From contig NZ_CP045503.2 of assembly GCF_007004545.3 (NCBI RefSeq), positions 3,478,102 to 3,542,101 of the forward strand: a DNA stretch of 64,000 nucleotides, given 5' to 3'. This document shows positions 18,816-27,195 of the stretch, piece by piece (the first letter of the stretch is position 1; the number at the start of each line of letters is the position of its first letter). The translations under genes and the position numbers were made by a program. The notes below the pieces were generated by a model that saw nothing but the letters and a program-made list of their open reading frames with translations, was not told where the DNA came from and did no database searches. This stretch comes from Shewanella eurypsychrophilus. GTDB lineage: Bacteria; Pseudomonadota; Gammaproteobacteria; Enterobacterales; Shewanellaceae.

Positions 18816-19158
18816 ATAAGTAATTAATCATCTCCTTGGCTTTATCTCCTACTCTTCTCTTATCGCTTCGAGTCATTGATTGTTCAATGATTCGAAACCT
18901 CCCCACCAGTTCGATAAATATCAAACGGTTAATCATAACCTCTCGTGAAGACAAATCGACAATACAGCACTAATACCGATTGGTATAAACACAAGCTAAC
19001 GTCTGCACATAAAAATTAGACTGTTGAAAAAACCAATGAAAAGCTACGACTGGTAAAACTTCCTGTTTTGCTATCAGTGTGCCGCACTTCATAGTCGATA
19101 CATTAGTTAATCTTTATACTGAATTTATTATCAGTTTTAGCGAATATAGAGGCATTTC
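18816..19158. other. Intergenic region before the maturase gene
   Basis: No gene seen. It contains an imperfect hairpin (ttcgagtcattga/tcaatgattcgaa, about 18868-18896) that may end the upstream transcript. It also has a 14-bp motif, ataccgattggtat (18973-18986), whose exact reverse complement recurs at 37396-37409. The promoter for the maturase gene should lie near the right end. Confidence 0.45.
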
Positions 19159-20427
19159 ATGCAGACGATTAAAGTTAATCAATATCAGGGAAAAGCCAGT
19201 AAACGCTTTCACGTGATGAGTAAGCCCATCGGGGCTGCATGCAATATCGATTGTACTTACTGCTATTATTTAAGTAAGCAGGACTTACTTGAATATAAGC
19301 AAGGCTGCAGTCCTAAAATGCCTTTCGATGAACTGGAAGCCTATATAAAACAATATATTCAGCAGCAAAATACTCCTGAAATTATTTTTACTTGGCAAGG
19401 GGGTGAGCCAACGATGTTGGGCTTAGATTACTTTAGGGAAATAGTCAGGTTACAAGCTAAATATGCACCTACTGATGTGACTATCTCAAATGATCTGCAA
19501 ACTAATGGTATCTTACTAAATGATACTTGGTGCCAGTTCTTAGCCAAGCACAACTTTCTTGTAGGACTAAGCATCGATGGTCCTGAGATGTACCACAATG
19601 CCTATCGAAAAAATCGCTCAGGAAAAGGCACTTTTAGACAAGTGATGCGAGCCGTTGAGCTGTTACACCATTACAAGGTGAACTTTGCTACCCTAACGTG
19701 TATCAATAACCTGACCAGTAAAAATCCTCTAGAAATTTATCGCTTCCTTCGAGATGTCGTTCGTTCACCTCAAATACAGTTTATTCCTATTGCTGAGCCA
19801 AAAACCTTTAGAGAAACGGCGCCGCAGAATTGGGACCAACACGAGATTCCTTTCTTAGGCAGTGAGCAGGCAAAGCCTGGTACGCGTAATTCGGTTGTGA
19901 CCTCTTGGTCAGTGTCTAGTGAAGACTGGGGAACGTTTCTCTGTAGCGTATTTGATGAATGGATAGTCCAAGACATAGGTAAAGTCTATGTGCAATATTT
20001 TGAAGCGAGTGTTGAGACCTGGATGGGCCGAACTAATCCACTATGTACACTCGGATCGCTCTGTGGCAAGGGGTTAGCAATGGAGCCTAACGGCGATGTG
20101 TTTACCTGCGACCATTACGTTTATCCAGAATATAAAATTGGTAACATTCATGAAAAGCCACTTGATCAAATGGCATTATCACCAAAACAGCAAGCTTTCG
20201 GGTTTGCCAAGAGCAAGACACTCACAAAACAATGCCAAAGTTGTGATTATAAGTTTGCCTGTTTTGGTGAATGTCCTAAAAACCGCTTTGTACGTTCCTA
20301 CGAAGGTGAGTTAGGCCATAATTATTTATGTCAGGGCTGGCATAAGTTCTTCAAACATATCGACCCTTATATGTGCCAGATTGTCACGGCTATGGGTTAT
20401 CAGGTGCGTGCCAAACAGCAGCGTTAA
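19159..20427 (+). CDS. Anaerobic sulfatase-maturating enzyme (radical SAM/SPASM, anSME)
   Basis: Converts the Cys or Ser of a sulfatase motif to formylglycine without oxygen. The radical-SAM cluster motif is CNIDCTYC (Cys28, 32, 35), with TWQGGEP (SAM binding) and LSIDGP following. The C-terminal SPASM region has CTLGSLCGKGLAMEPNGDVFTCDHYVYPEYKIG; the Asp after the Cys matches the catalytic acid of known anSMEs. CQSCDYKFACFGECPKNRF and YLCQGW then complete two auxiliary 4Fe-4S clusters. At 422 residues it has family length. It is the best candidate to activate the CTAGR sulfatase in this cluster, given that the FGE-like neighbour has lost its catalytic residues. Confidence 0.93.
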   Translation: MQTIKVNQYQGKASKRFHVMSKPIGAACNIDCTYCYYLSKQDLLEYKQGCSPKMPFDELEAYIKQYIQQQNTPEIIFTWQGGEPTMLGLDYFREIVRLQAKYAPTDVTISNDLQTNGILLNDTWCQFLAKHNFLVGLSIDGPEMYHNAYRKNRSGKGTFRQVMRAVELLHHYKVNFATLTCINNLTSKNPLEIYRFLRDVVRSPQIQFIPIAEPKTFRETAPQNWDQHEIPFLGSEQAKPGTRNSVVTSWSVSSEDWGTFLCSVFDEWIVQDIGKVYVQYFEASVETWMGRTNPLCTLGSLCGKGLAMEPNGDVFTCDHYVYPEYKIGNIHEKPLDQMALSPKQQAFGFAKSKTLTKQCQSCDYKFACFGECPKNRFVRSYEGELGHNYLCQGWHKFFKHIDPYMCQIVTAMGYQVRAKQQR

Positions 20428-20525
20428 CATACTGAATGTCTGCGGCAGAACAATTGGCATCCGATAAAATAATTCAAAGGGTAACAATTTCTGGCTAATG
20501 GCTAAGCAAGTTACTCTTTATGGCT

Positions 20526-21149
20526 TTATTCGAGTGTGGATAAATAACTCACCAATTCAGCTAATTCTTCAGCTGTTCTCGATTTTGAAGCAATAAGGTA
20601 TTTACCATTCACCAACAGTGAAGGTACGCCTCTTATTCCAGCTAACTGAGCTTGAGTATCATAATTGGCAATGGCCAGACTAGAATCGATAGAGTTCATC
20701 GCCTCATCAACATCTTTAGCATCTACGCCTTGCTGTACAAAGAAGTCCTTGAGTTGCTCTGGTCGGGTAAAGGGCCCCTCTTTTTCGTGAATACGCTTAA
20801 AAAGGTTGCCATGAACTTGGCGGATCATCTTAAGTTTTTGCGCAAGATAATAGGCTTCCTGACTTAAAATCCAGCTCGGACGACCAGCCCCGATAGGCGT
20901 ACGTTCAAATTTAACCTTGTCGCCAAGCAGTTCGACTGTTTCTTCAAAAATAGGGTCCTGGCGATAGCAGTGTGGACAGTTATAAGAGAAAAACTCCCTC
21001 ACTATCGGTGATATTGCCTCGGGGATCCCTCTCACCTGCACGTAATCTACGCCCTCGACAAAGTCCTTGGCTTCGGCTCTGTCACTTATAACGAAACTAG
21101 CCATCACGATAAATAAGGCGGCAAACGACCACTTGATAACACCCATCAT
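20526..21149 (-). CDS. dsbA: Periplasmic thiol:disulfide oxidoreductase, DsbA family
   Basis: Introduces disulfides into exported proteins. A signal peptide is followed by a thioredoxin fold with active site FFSYNCPHCYRQ, i.e. the DsbA-type CPHC, and the cis-Pro loop GIRGVPSLLVNG. The 207 residues fit DsbA. AAGGAGAT precedes a double ATG; the second one (21146) has slightly better spacing. It converges on the anSME gene. The active site argues against DsbL, the arylsulfotransferase-specific oxidase, which has CSFC. Which dsbA paralogue this is in the genome cannot be told from here. Confidence 0.88.
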   Translation of the reverse strand: MMGVIKWSFAALFIVMASFVISDRAEAKDFVEGVDYVQVRGIPEAISPIVREFFSYNCPHCYRQDPIFEETVELLGDKVKFERTPIGAGRPSWILSQEAYYLAQKLKMIRQVHGNLFKRIHEKEGPFTRPEQLKDFFVQQGVDAKDVDEAMNSIDSSLAIANYDTQAQLAGIRGVPSLLVNGKYLIASKSRTAEELAELVSYLSTLE

Positions 21150-21249
21150 ATCTCCTTAACGCTTTATAAACTTTTTATAAATTATAGCGATAAAACCTAA
21201 GTACAAGATCTAGCTAGAAAGCTAGTTACCAAACTCACAGTCAATGTAA

Positions 21250-22113
21250 TCAGCACTTATCCAACATGTCTAATGGTGAGTCATGGCGGTAATGAAAGCC
21301 TAACTCCTTGGTTATCTTACTGCCATCTATAATTTTTTCGACTTGGGGCTCAGTCCCAAAACTCGGTGCCTCTAATGACAAATGCTCAGCCGCTTGAGTA
21401 TAAAACTCAGCTCTACTTGGATGACCCGAGGCGCAGAGATTATAGACAGGCGAGATTGTTTCACTAGAAAGCAGACAGGAAACGGCGCCAATACAATCAT
21501 CGAGGTGGACTAAATTGACCGCAGCATCGGGCCCAGACAAGTCTTTCTTTCCCGCAAGAAAACGCCCAGGATGCCTAGCGGGACCAATCAAACCCGAGAA
21601 CCTGAGCACGCTGGTAGGATAATCTTTTGAGAATAGGCTTTCAGCCTGAAGTAAAATTTCGCTCGACGGCGAGTGAGGCGAAGCATCACTCTCTGTCATT
21701 GACTCTCCCGTAGCTGGATAAACTCCGGTGGTACTGATAAATATGACACGTTGATATAGATGGTCATCCATTAACGACTTTAAAAAGCCGAGTCGTTTAA
21801 GGTACGCATCTGGATGCTTTCTGAGTGAGGGAGGAATATTTATGACGATCGCATCGGTATGCAGAGCTACAATTAGGTTGGCTTTAGCCTCGAAATCGAG
21901 TAATTCAAGGCTCTCAATATCAACTGACTCTTCATTAAACTGTTGATTATCAAGGTCTAAACTAAACCCATTTATTCCATCAACTTGCAACGTATTGGCG
22001 GCTTCACCTTGTCTCTTACTGCCGCTGACTTCATATCCCAGTTTGACAAGATGCTTAGCTAAAGGGAAACCGAACCAACCACAACCGACAATACTCACTG
22101 TGCTAATCTTCAA
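21250..22113 (-). CDS. SDR-type NAD(P)-binding epimerase/dehydratase-like protein (YeeZ-like)
   Basis: Rossmann-fold protein of 287 residues. The nucleotide-binding loop VSIVGCGWFGFPLAKHL (residues 7-23) has the GxGxxG pattern, later FISTTGVYP corresponds to the active-site strand, and VLRFSGLIGPARHPGRFL to the substrate-side loop. The group includes E. coli YeeZ, whose reaction is not established. It is followed by and preceded by unrelated genes with short gaps, so no pathway can be inferred. Confidence 0.82.
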   Translation of the reverse strand: MKISTVSIVGCGWFGFPLAKHLVKLGYEVSGSKRQGEAANTLQVDGINGFSLDLDNQQFNEESVDIESLELLDFEAKANLIVALHTDAIVINIPPSLRKHPDAYLKRLGFLKSLMDDHLYQRVIFISTTGVYPATGESMTESDASPHSPSSEILLQAESLFSKDYPTSVLRFSGLIGPARHPGRFLAGKKDLSGPDAAVNLVHLDDCIGAVSCLLSSETISPVYNLCASGHPSRAEFYTQAAEHLSLEAPSFGTEPQVEKIIDGSKITKELGFHYRHDSPLDMLDKC

Positions 22114-22220
22114 ACTGTAACCCCAAAAGTTATACTACTCAGTATCACATCAATAAAAACATCATAAAGCTAACCTGAGCCTATTACTAATATCTATCTC
22201 AGTACAAGATTGAAATAAAG

Positions 22221-23486
22221 CTAACTCGGTATCCCAGTGAAATAAAAACTAACCCCCATATCAGCTTGCAATACTCTCATGGCCCCCTCTGATAACTCTT
22301 CAAGTTTTAATGCTTTTTCGACAAGCACTTCTTCATTGCACAAAAATCGCAAGCCAGGTTCACTGCCATCGGGTTTACAGGCCCACACTTGCGGCTGTTT
22401 AACCTCTTCGGTGGTCATCATCACCTTACCGACAGATTTATCTGATAACTCAACTAAAGTGCCAGGAGGATAGATACCCAAGATTTTTACTAAAACGGCA
22501 ATTAACGATTCAGCGTGCTTACCAGCGCGATTCTTAAAAAGATAACCTAAAGCAACTTGGGGAGAGCGAACATTATCACTCCATAACTGCCGATCATAAT
22601 CATTAGCCAGACTGACTACTTGCGTCACCATAGGGATCTTATTACCTTTGAGACCATCAGGATAACCAGTGCCATCGATAAACTCATGATGGTGAAGCAC
22701 AATATTCAAGACTTCTTGATTATAAAGTCCAGATTTACTCAGCATATCGTAACTAAAATTCGGATGCATCTTCATAAAATTGGCTTCATGATCGGTCAAA
22801 GCCCCTTTTTTGCGACGAATATTATCTGGAACCTTCAGTTTACCAATATCATGATACAAGCAGCCCAAGGCGATATCGCGCATATCAGACTTTGACATAT
22901 CCAGCGCTTTAGCAATCATCAAGGCAACAACGGCTACAGAGATCCCATGCTGAGTAACACTCGAATCAGATTCTCCCGCACTCACTAATGCCAGAAATGG
23001 CTTATCAACCTCTAACATATGATCCAATAGCTCTTCTACTAACGTTACAGAGCTACGGTAAGCGCCTTCAGGATCACTACCGACTTTGCTAAATGCAGCT
23101 CGACTTTCATTGACACATTTCACAAATCGCTGTTGGCTCAACCTTAACGATTTACGCACGAGCGCCTTAGGATCAACCTCTTTTATAACTTGTTTAACTT
23201 CTTCCTCAACAACCTCTTCAATCTCTTCTGGTAATAACTCTTCACCAGATAGCAAGATCACGTAGGGAACCCCTAAGCTTTTTATCAACTCGATCTGGGC
23301 TTCTTCTTTAATTTCCACACGATTGAATAGGAAAGGATGATTCTTCCACGAAAGCGGTAATTTGACCGTTAACCCAATTTGTAGCTTAGATATAGGTAAT
23401 TGTATTTGCTCGGCTTTAGCCACCCCAAAAAACTCCTTTGTCACACCTTTTCGATCAACCAATCCCATTAGATGATCCCACTCCAT
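22221..23486 (-). CDS. HD-GYP domain protein with DUF3391 N-terminus (predicted c-di-GMP phosphodiesterase)
   Basis: The N-terminal about 130 residues match the DUF3391 domain that commonly precedes HD-GYP. They include an acidic stretch LPEEIEEVVEEEVKQVIKEVD. The catalytic domain has CLYHDIGKLKVPDNI (HD) and HHHEFIDGTGYPDGL (GYP), so metal- and c-di-GMP-binding residues appear intact. Expected role: hydrolysing c-di-GMP to lower its level in the cytoplasm. A second ATG at 23468 has a purine-rich stretch before it and may be the real start. The window also encodes a diguanylate cyclase at 43654. Confidence 0.9.
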   Translation of the reverse strand: MEWDHLMGLVDRKGVTKEFFGVAKAEQIQLPISKLQIGLTVKLPLSWKNHPFLFNRVEIKEEAQIELIKSLGVPYVILLSGEELLPEEIEEVVEEEVKQVIKEVDPKALVRKSLRLSQQRFVKCVNESRAAFSKVGSDPEGAYRSSVTLVEELLDHMLEVDKPFLALVSAGESDSSVTQHGISVAVVALMIAKALDMSKSDMRDIALGCLYHDIGKLKVPDNIRRKKGALTDHEANFMKMHPNFSYDMLSKSGLYNQEVLNIVLHHHEFIDGTGYPDGLKGNKIPMVTQVVSLANDYDRQLWSDNVRSPQVALGYLFKNRAGKHAESLIAVLVKILGIYPPGTLVELSDKSVGKVMMTTEEVKQPQVWACKPDGSEPGLRFLCNEEVLVEKALKLEELSEGAMRVLQADMGVSFYFTGIPS

Positions 23487-23820
23487 TACAGATTAGCTTG
23501 TTAACTTAAGTATAATACTGTTACTGAAAACCTACTGAACTTAATGACATAACTATAGAGCAATAACTAAAAACCTTGTGAAAAAAATGGTAAAAAAATA
23601 TAAAAAGTAACAAAGAAGGCACTTAAGCAGAGTAAACCTAAGATAATTGCGGCAATTGTGAGCGGTTCTTACTAAACATAAGCTGAATTTGCAGTCTATT
23701 CCATTGCCGCAGCAGTTGATTATAGCAAAATGTAAAGCACTAGAATTTTACCAAGTTCAAATAATGACAAAAAACGAGATAAGATATAACAAAATAACAA
23801 CATAAAATACGGATCGGACA
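23487..23820. other. AT-rich intergenic region, no gene seen
   Basis: Upstream region of the HD-GYP gene (-) and of the candidate small RNA (+). It is rich in A-tracts (for example around 23580-23610) and has no coding pattern on either strand. Confidence 0.4.
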
Positions 23821-23848
23821 TTGTATACAATATTCTTTATGCTATAGT
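23821..23848 (+). promoter_or_regulatory. Candidate sigma-70 promoter of a small RNA
   Basis: ttgtat, 16-base spacer, tatagt. Transcription would start near 23855 and run to the strong terminator at 24071-24098. Confidence 0.5.
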
Positions 23849-23854
23849 TATTGA

Positions 23855-24098
23855 GTTCTTTAGGAACATGTAGACACCCCGCTTACATTGACTTAAAGAG
23901 TGTTGCTGTCAATTGTCCTTAATGTCAGAGCTAGTATCCATGCAGTCACTTGCTGTTGAGTGTAGAGATAATAGATTTGACAAGGTATTTTGTTAACATT
24001 CCTGGATCGAAATACAATTTAGATGTCTGTATTTCTTCTCTTACTAAACAGTAAAAGTAAAAGATCTTTAGGCGCTGCCCTTGCAGCGCCATTTTTTT
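23855..24098 (+). ncRNA. Candidate intergenic small RNA
   Basis: A stretch of about 245 bases that lies between a promoter-like sequence and a canonical terminator, both on the + strand, with no gene to serve. Only an 18-codon reading frame (ATG at 23940, no ribosome site) is present. I see no match to GcvB, CsrB, Spot 42 or 6S by their known marks (no repeated GGA loops, no GcvB G/U-rich seed). The call rests on the promoter-terminator architecture alone. Confidence 0.45.
24071..24098 (+). terminator. Rho-independent terminator (+ strand)
   Basis: GC-rich 8-bp stem ggcgctgc/gcagcgcc, 4-base loop, then attttttt. On the opposite strand the stem is followed by taaagatctttt, a poor U-tract, so the main direction is +. 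Confidence 0.85.
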
Positions 24099-24120
24099 GC
24101 TTAAGTTTTGCAGAGTTTAC

Positions 24121-24633
24121 TTACTTGCTGGGCTTTTCCGCTAATTCTGGCTTGCCTACCTGCTCATCCTCATCTTTATTCCAATCGGCAAAGTAGTGAC
24201 TTAAGCGCTTAGATTTAAACAGATAGATCAAACTCCAAAATAACAGCAGCGCGTCCAAACCTGTGCTCCAACTATAGACATAATGTGAATTAATGCTCCT
24301 CTCGAATAACAAAGCCCCATCGATCACAAGGAGCAGCAACAAGCACCATTTAAGTTGAGCAAATAGAGGCCGGACCCAACTAGGCTTACGTTTACGCTCG
24401 GCAATAATAAAGCCGTAGATAAGTAAGGCACCGAAACCAGCGATAAGCGCCATGACAAAATCAGACTTTTGCGGATAGAACATGGCTACCAGCGCCGCTC
24501 TATCACTGGACTGTGTCAATGAAGCGATAAAGATACACCAACCGCGAGCGATAAATATCAGCATGAAATATAGATAAAGCGGGGGCTTGATATGGCCCTT
24601 ATCATCGAGCCAGGTAATATTACTGAAGTTCAC
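24121..24633 (-). CDS. DUF2919-type inner-membrane protein
   Basis: A 170-residue protein with four hydrophobic segments (about residues 17-38, 55-75, 88-108, 125-142), a charged C-terminal tail (DWNKDEDEQVGKPEL) and an N-terminal WLDDKGHIKPPLYLYF that is characteristic of DUF2919 proteins. These are small membrane proteins of unknown function in Shewanella, Vibrio and enterics. It was probably the gene downstream of the native ligA in the ancestral order, from which it is now separated by a MITE-like insert. Confidence 0.75.
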   Translation of the reverse strand: MNFSNITWLDDKGHIKPPLYLYFMLIFIARGWCIFIASLTQSSDRAALVAMFYPQKSDFVMALIAGFGALLIYGFIIAERKRKPSWVRPLFAQLKWCLLLLLVIDGALLFERSINSHYVYSWSTGLDALLLFWSLIYLFKSKRLSHYFADWNKDEDEQVGKPELAEKPSK

Positions 24634-24676
24634 GCTTTGCCTATCCTTGAAATTTAAGTTGTTATTTTAGAATGGA

Positions 24677-24945
24677 TATACCATTCCATATAAGTATCTG
24701 GTCAGTTCAGAGACTCTCAGTTTTTTCAATTCAAGGCGCATTGATGAGGAAATGGTTATTCCCTTTTAAGTCAATGGAACACAGAAGTGGAAACACTGAG
24801 AGCCTCACGCAGTACGGGTTTCAAAGCCCTTTATGCTACGTTGAATGTTCTCGATATAGAATAACTATTAGCTTCAAACATTCGCCTTGCCTACAGTGCT
24901 TTGAACTCCCGCTGAATGATCAGATACTTACTCGGAATGGTATTA
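24677..24945. mobile_element. MITE-like element, copy A
   Basis: About 270 bases with terminal inverted repeats. The left end, ataccattcc...taagtatctggtca, matches the reverse complement of the right end, ataccattcc...taagtatctgatca, over about 30 bases. The whole element matches copy B at 43386-43656 with many substitutions but the same ends and several identical internal blocks (ttcaaggcgcattg, aaatggttattccctt, cgatatagaataactatt). No transposase gene is inside; reading frames crossing it are not credible genes. Confidence 0.85.
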
Positions 24946-24995
24946 CACTGATATGGTGCCAAATAAGCTTTTTTCAATGGCCCACTGATAAAGCA

Positions 24996-25023
24996 TAAAA
25001 AAACGCCATCAAAGATGGCGTTT
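24996..25023 (-). terminator. Terminator of the ancestral ligA
   Basis: Stem aaacgccatc/gatggcgttt with a 3-base loop. On the minus strand it runs into seven T's. It sits 30 bases beyond the stop codon of the ligA remnant, so it is the original terminator of that gene. Confidence 0.8.
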
Positions 25024-25052
25024 AATCTTAAACTCAGAATAAATAAAAGCGC

Positions 25053-25165
25053 TTAACCTGCAAGTACGGCAAGTAAGCCTTCCTCGTCCAATATCTTGAT
25101 ACCTAAGTCCTGAGCTCAATCTCGAAACCATAGTCAATTTAGAACCCGCTGCTTCACCGGCCATA
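25053..25165 (-). pseudogene. ligA: 3' remnant of the native ligA (BRCT C-terminus), frameshifted
   Basis: On the minus strand the last 20 codons read AQDLGIKILDEEGLLAVLAG and a TAA. This is the expected end of a housekeeping LigA BRCT domain. Just upstream, in another frame, lies FMAGEAAGSKLT, the preceding conserved BRCT segment. The two are separated by 16 bases where 3 would be expected (KLT-K-AQ), giving a frameshift. Nothing of the rest of the gene is seen; island sequence begins around 25166-25180. The divergent full-length ligase at 29331-31283 has a quite different C-terminus, so this is not a duplicate of it. Confidence 0.85.
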
Positions 25166-25182
25166 AAATTATAGACTTTCGG

Positions 25183-25235
25183 ATAAGTGAGACTGTTCTA
25201 CTATAACTTCTTTCACTTATTTATTAGTCACTTAT
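25183..25235. repeat. Three copies of tcacttat at the island's left edge
   Basis: One inverted (25183-25190) and two direct (25213-25220, 25228-25235) copies of an 8-mer lie just outside the ligA remnant and upstream of the three-gene operon. They may be an operator of that operon or a relic of the integration end. A 7/8 match (tcactta) lies at 31295-31301 near the other edge. Confidence 0.4.
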
Positions 25236-25481
25236 AAAGTTTACTTTCAACATTTTTTGTTTTCCCTATTCATTTCTATGTCTATTTTTTCTTAAGAAGC
25301 TAATCTCGTAAATTATCAACTATTGAATAAAATATTTGATTTAAATAACAAATCTTGATTCTCATCAACCTTTTAACTAAACATCTTTGTTCTTTACTGT
25401 TAATATTTAATCACTTAGGGTCAAATAAGCCCGAGATGCATTAACTTAATAAGACAACTGACTCAATATAAGGACATAACA

Positions 25482-26696
25482 ATGAGTATGCTAAGCTGGG
25501 TTAAAAAGGATGATAAACCTAACCTGATTGTCTTTATACATGGCCTCAAAGGGGGTGTCGAAACTTGGTCCTATGACGATAAAACCTCCTTCCCAAAACT
25601 TTTAAAATCTCAAACCGATTTCATTTCAGGTTTTGATATAGCCTGTTTCGACTATTTTACTACTTTTACCGAAACTTACGGTAAAAGTAAAAGTCTGTTC
25701 CGTAGTCTATTTTCGTCGTTTAAGACAAAAGAGACAAACCTCCCTATAGAAGAACTATCTGAATTGTTAAAGACAGAGATAGCTCTTACTGATTACGATA
25801 ACATCATTCTCATTGCCCACAGTATGGGCGGACTAGTAGCTAAGTCTTGCATTTTAAAGCAAATAGAAGAAAATCATGTTAGTAATATTAGAGGATTAAT
25901 ATCTCTCGCGGTGCCTCATTCTGGCGCACTTATTGCCAATATTGGTGGTTTAGTCTCAAGCAACGTACAACTTCAAGATTTAAGTGTTTTAAGCCCTACA
26001 ATCGACAATCTAAATAGGCAATGGATACAAACCCCAAATACTCCGTGCACAAAATATATTTATGCAAGCCACGACAAGTATGTTGATAAAAAAAGCGCGC
26101 TGGCTATTGATGCATTGAAAAAAGATTCTATGGCAGTAAATGCAGATCATTCAACCATATGTAAACCTAAGGATGTTGATGAATCGGCCTTTAGAGCTGT
26201 AATTAAGCATATTGAGACAATGAAAAGTGAGTTCAAAAACCAAGTCCCCCTTAAAATTTTAGCCGAGCCTGACGCATACTCCAATCAATACTTTGTTATA
26301 AAAATGGTTATCGCTGATATTCACCATATAATACAAGGCCATGCGAAAGAGTACTTTTACAACGCCGAGCTGGCAAGAAAAGTATTTACAAGTGAATCAG
26401 ACCGGAAAAAACTAGAACAACTGTATAGTAAAATCAGATGCCTGTATCAAGAAGAATTAGAGGCACATATTGCAGACGGTACAATTACAGATAAATTTAT
26501 CGCCTCCGTTCACCAGCGAATAACTGATGAAGACGAGCGAATGTTAAACCAAATTCTAGGTGGTCTAGATTCAGTCCATAAAAAGGGAATGTTACACCAA
26601 CTATCAAACAAGTTTGATACCGATATTATTTGGGAAAAGAATACATCCATATCACAGATTCGCGAATCAAAGGAGGGGGCTCATAATGAGCTTTAA
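25482..26696 (+). CDS. Alpha/beta-hydrolase effector of a predicted ABC-three-component (ABC-3C) system
   Basis: First gene of a three-gene operon; AAGGA lies 7 bases before the ATG. Residues about 10-250 are an alpha/beta-hydrolase fold: LIVFIHGLKGG (oxyanion region), nucleophile elbow IIAHSMGGLVAKS (Ser, GxSxG variant AHSMG), AVPHSGA, a late Asp (ASHDKYVD) and His (NADHSTICKP). This is a lipase/esterase-like or PGAP1-like enzyme. Residues about 270-400 form an all-helical C-terminal domain of the type that couples effectors to ABC-3C ATPases (my reading of architecture, not an HMM hit). Likely role: an enzyme held inactive until the ATPase senses an invader. Substrate unknown. It overlaps the next gene by 11 bases. 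Confidence 0.75.
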   Translation: MSMLSWVKKDDKPNLIVFIHGLKGGVETWSYDDKTSFPKLLKSQTDFISGFDIACFDYFTTFTETYGKSKSLFRSLFSSFKTKETNLPIEELSELLKTEIALTDYDNIILIAHSMGGLVAKSCILKQIEENHVSNIRGLISLAVPHSGALIANIGGLVSSNVQLQDLSVLSPTIDNLNRQWIQTPNTPCTKYIYASHDKYVDKKSALAIDALKKDSMAVNADHSTICKPKDVDESAFRAVIKHIETMKSEFKNQVPLKILAEPDAYSNQYFVIKMVIADIHHIIQGHAKEYFYNAELARKVFTSESDRKKLEQLYSKIRCLYQEELEAHIADGTITDKFIASVHQRITDEDERMLNQILGGLDSVHKKGMLHQLSNKFDTDIIWEKNTSISQIRESKEGAHNEL

Positions 26697-27195
26697 CCTA
26701 CCTTATATAGCCATAGATGAGGATTTATACCTAAACACTGCAATTATGACTCTCATCCTCAATAAGCTATCGCGAAACACAAGGGGAAATTTGAAGCTTG
26801 ATTTACCGAAAATCCAAGTGTTTATGTTTCTAATAAAACACCCTTCACATATTAATGCAATCCTTGAGGCTACAGGAAAAAGCTCTCCAGATCTCAAGCA
26901 ATACTCTACTTATACGATGGACAGCCTAGCAATAAATGTAGACGAACTGTTTAACATAAAAAAAACTAGGTTGTTGCTTAGAAAACTCGCACATCTAAAC
27001 CTACTAAGTGCTGTCGACGACCCTAAGAATGGCCTAAGTTTCCACTTGACTGAAGATGGACTTAAGCTGGCCAGCGAATTCACGGAAGCACACTTTGAAA
27101 GTGTTAACATCTATATTGAAGCACTAACCCCTCTGCTTTCAATTACCTCTTCCAAGCTACACTCCGCACTTAACAGCATATTTAAGGACAAATAA
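26686..27195 (+). CDS. Predicted ABC-3C middle component
   Basis: A 169-residue protein starting at the ATG after a strong GGAGGGGG; a longer upstream reading frame lies inside the hydrolase gene and lacks a ribosome site. It is mostly helical, with a segment about residues 85-130 (LLLRKLAHLNLLSAV...LSFHLTEDGLKLASEF) that looks like a winged helix with its beta wing. Such small 'middle components' lie between effector and ATPase in ABC-three-component systems and are thought to bridge them. The assignment rests mainly on gene order and size. It ends directly at the start codon of the ATPase gene. Confidence 0.6.
   Translation: MSFNLPYIAIDEDLYLNTAIMTLILNKLSRNTRGNLKLDLPKIQVFMFLIKHPSHINAILEATGKSSPDLKQYSTYTMDSLAINVDELFNIKKTRLLLRKLAHLNLLSAVDDPKNGLSFHLTEDGLKLASEFTEAHFESVNIYIEALTPLLSITSSKLHSALNSIFKDK

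Noticed and set aside
20526..21149. DsbL (arylsulfotransferase-associated oxidase) because of the sulfatase context
   Set aside because: Active site is CPHC as in DsbA, and no DsbI or arylsulfotransferase gene is nearby.
23940..23996. 18-codon frame in the candidate small RNA
   Set aside because: No ribosome binding site and no sign of coding constraint.
24672..24998. Open frame of about 108 codons within MITE copy A, sharing residues with a frame in copy B
   Set aside because: The shared residues come from the shared DNA of the repeat; no ribosome site, no recognisable domain and frame length differs between copies.
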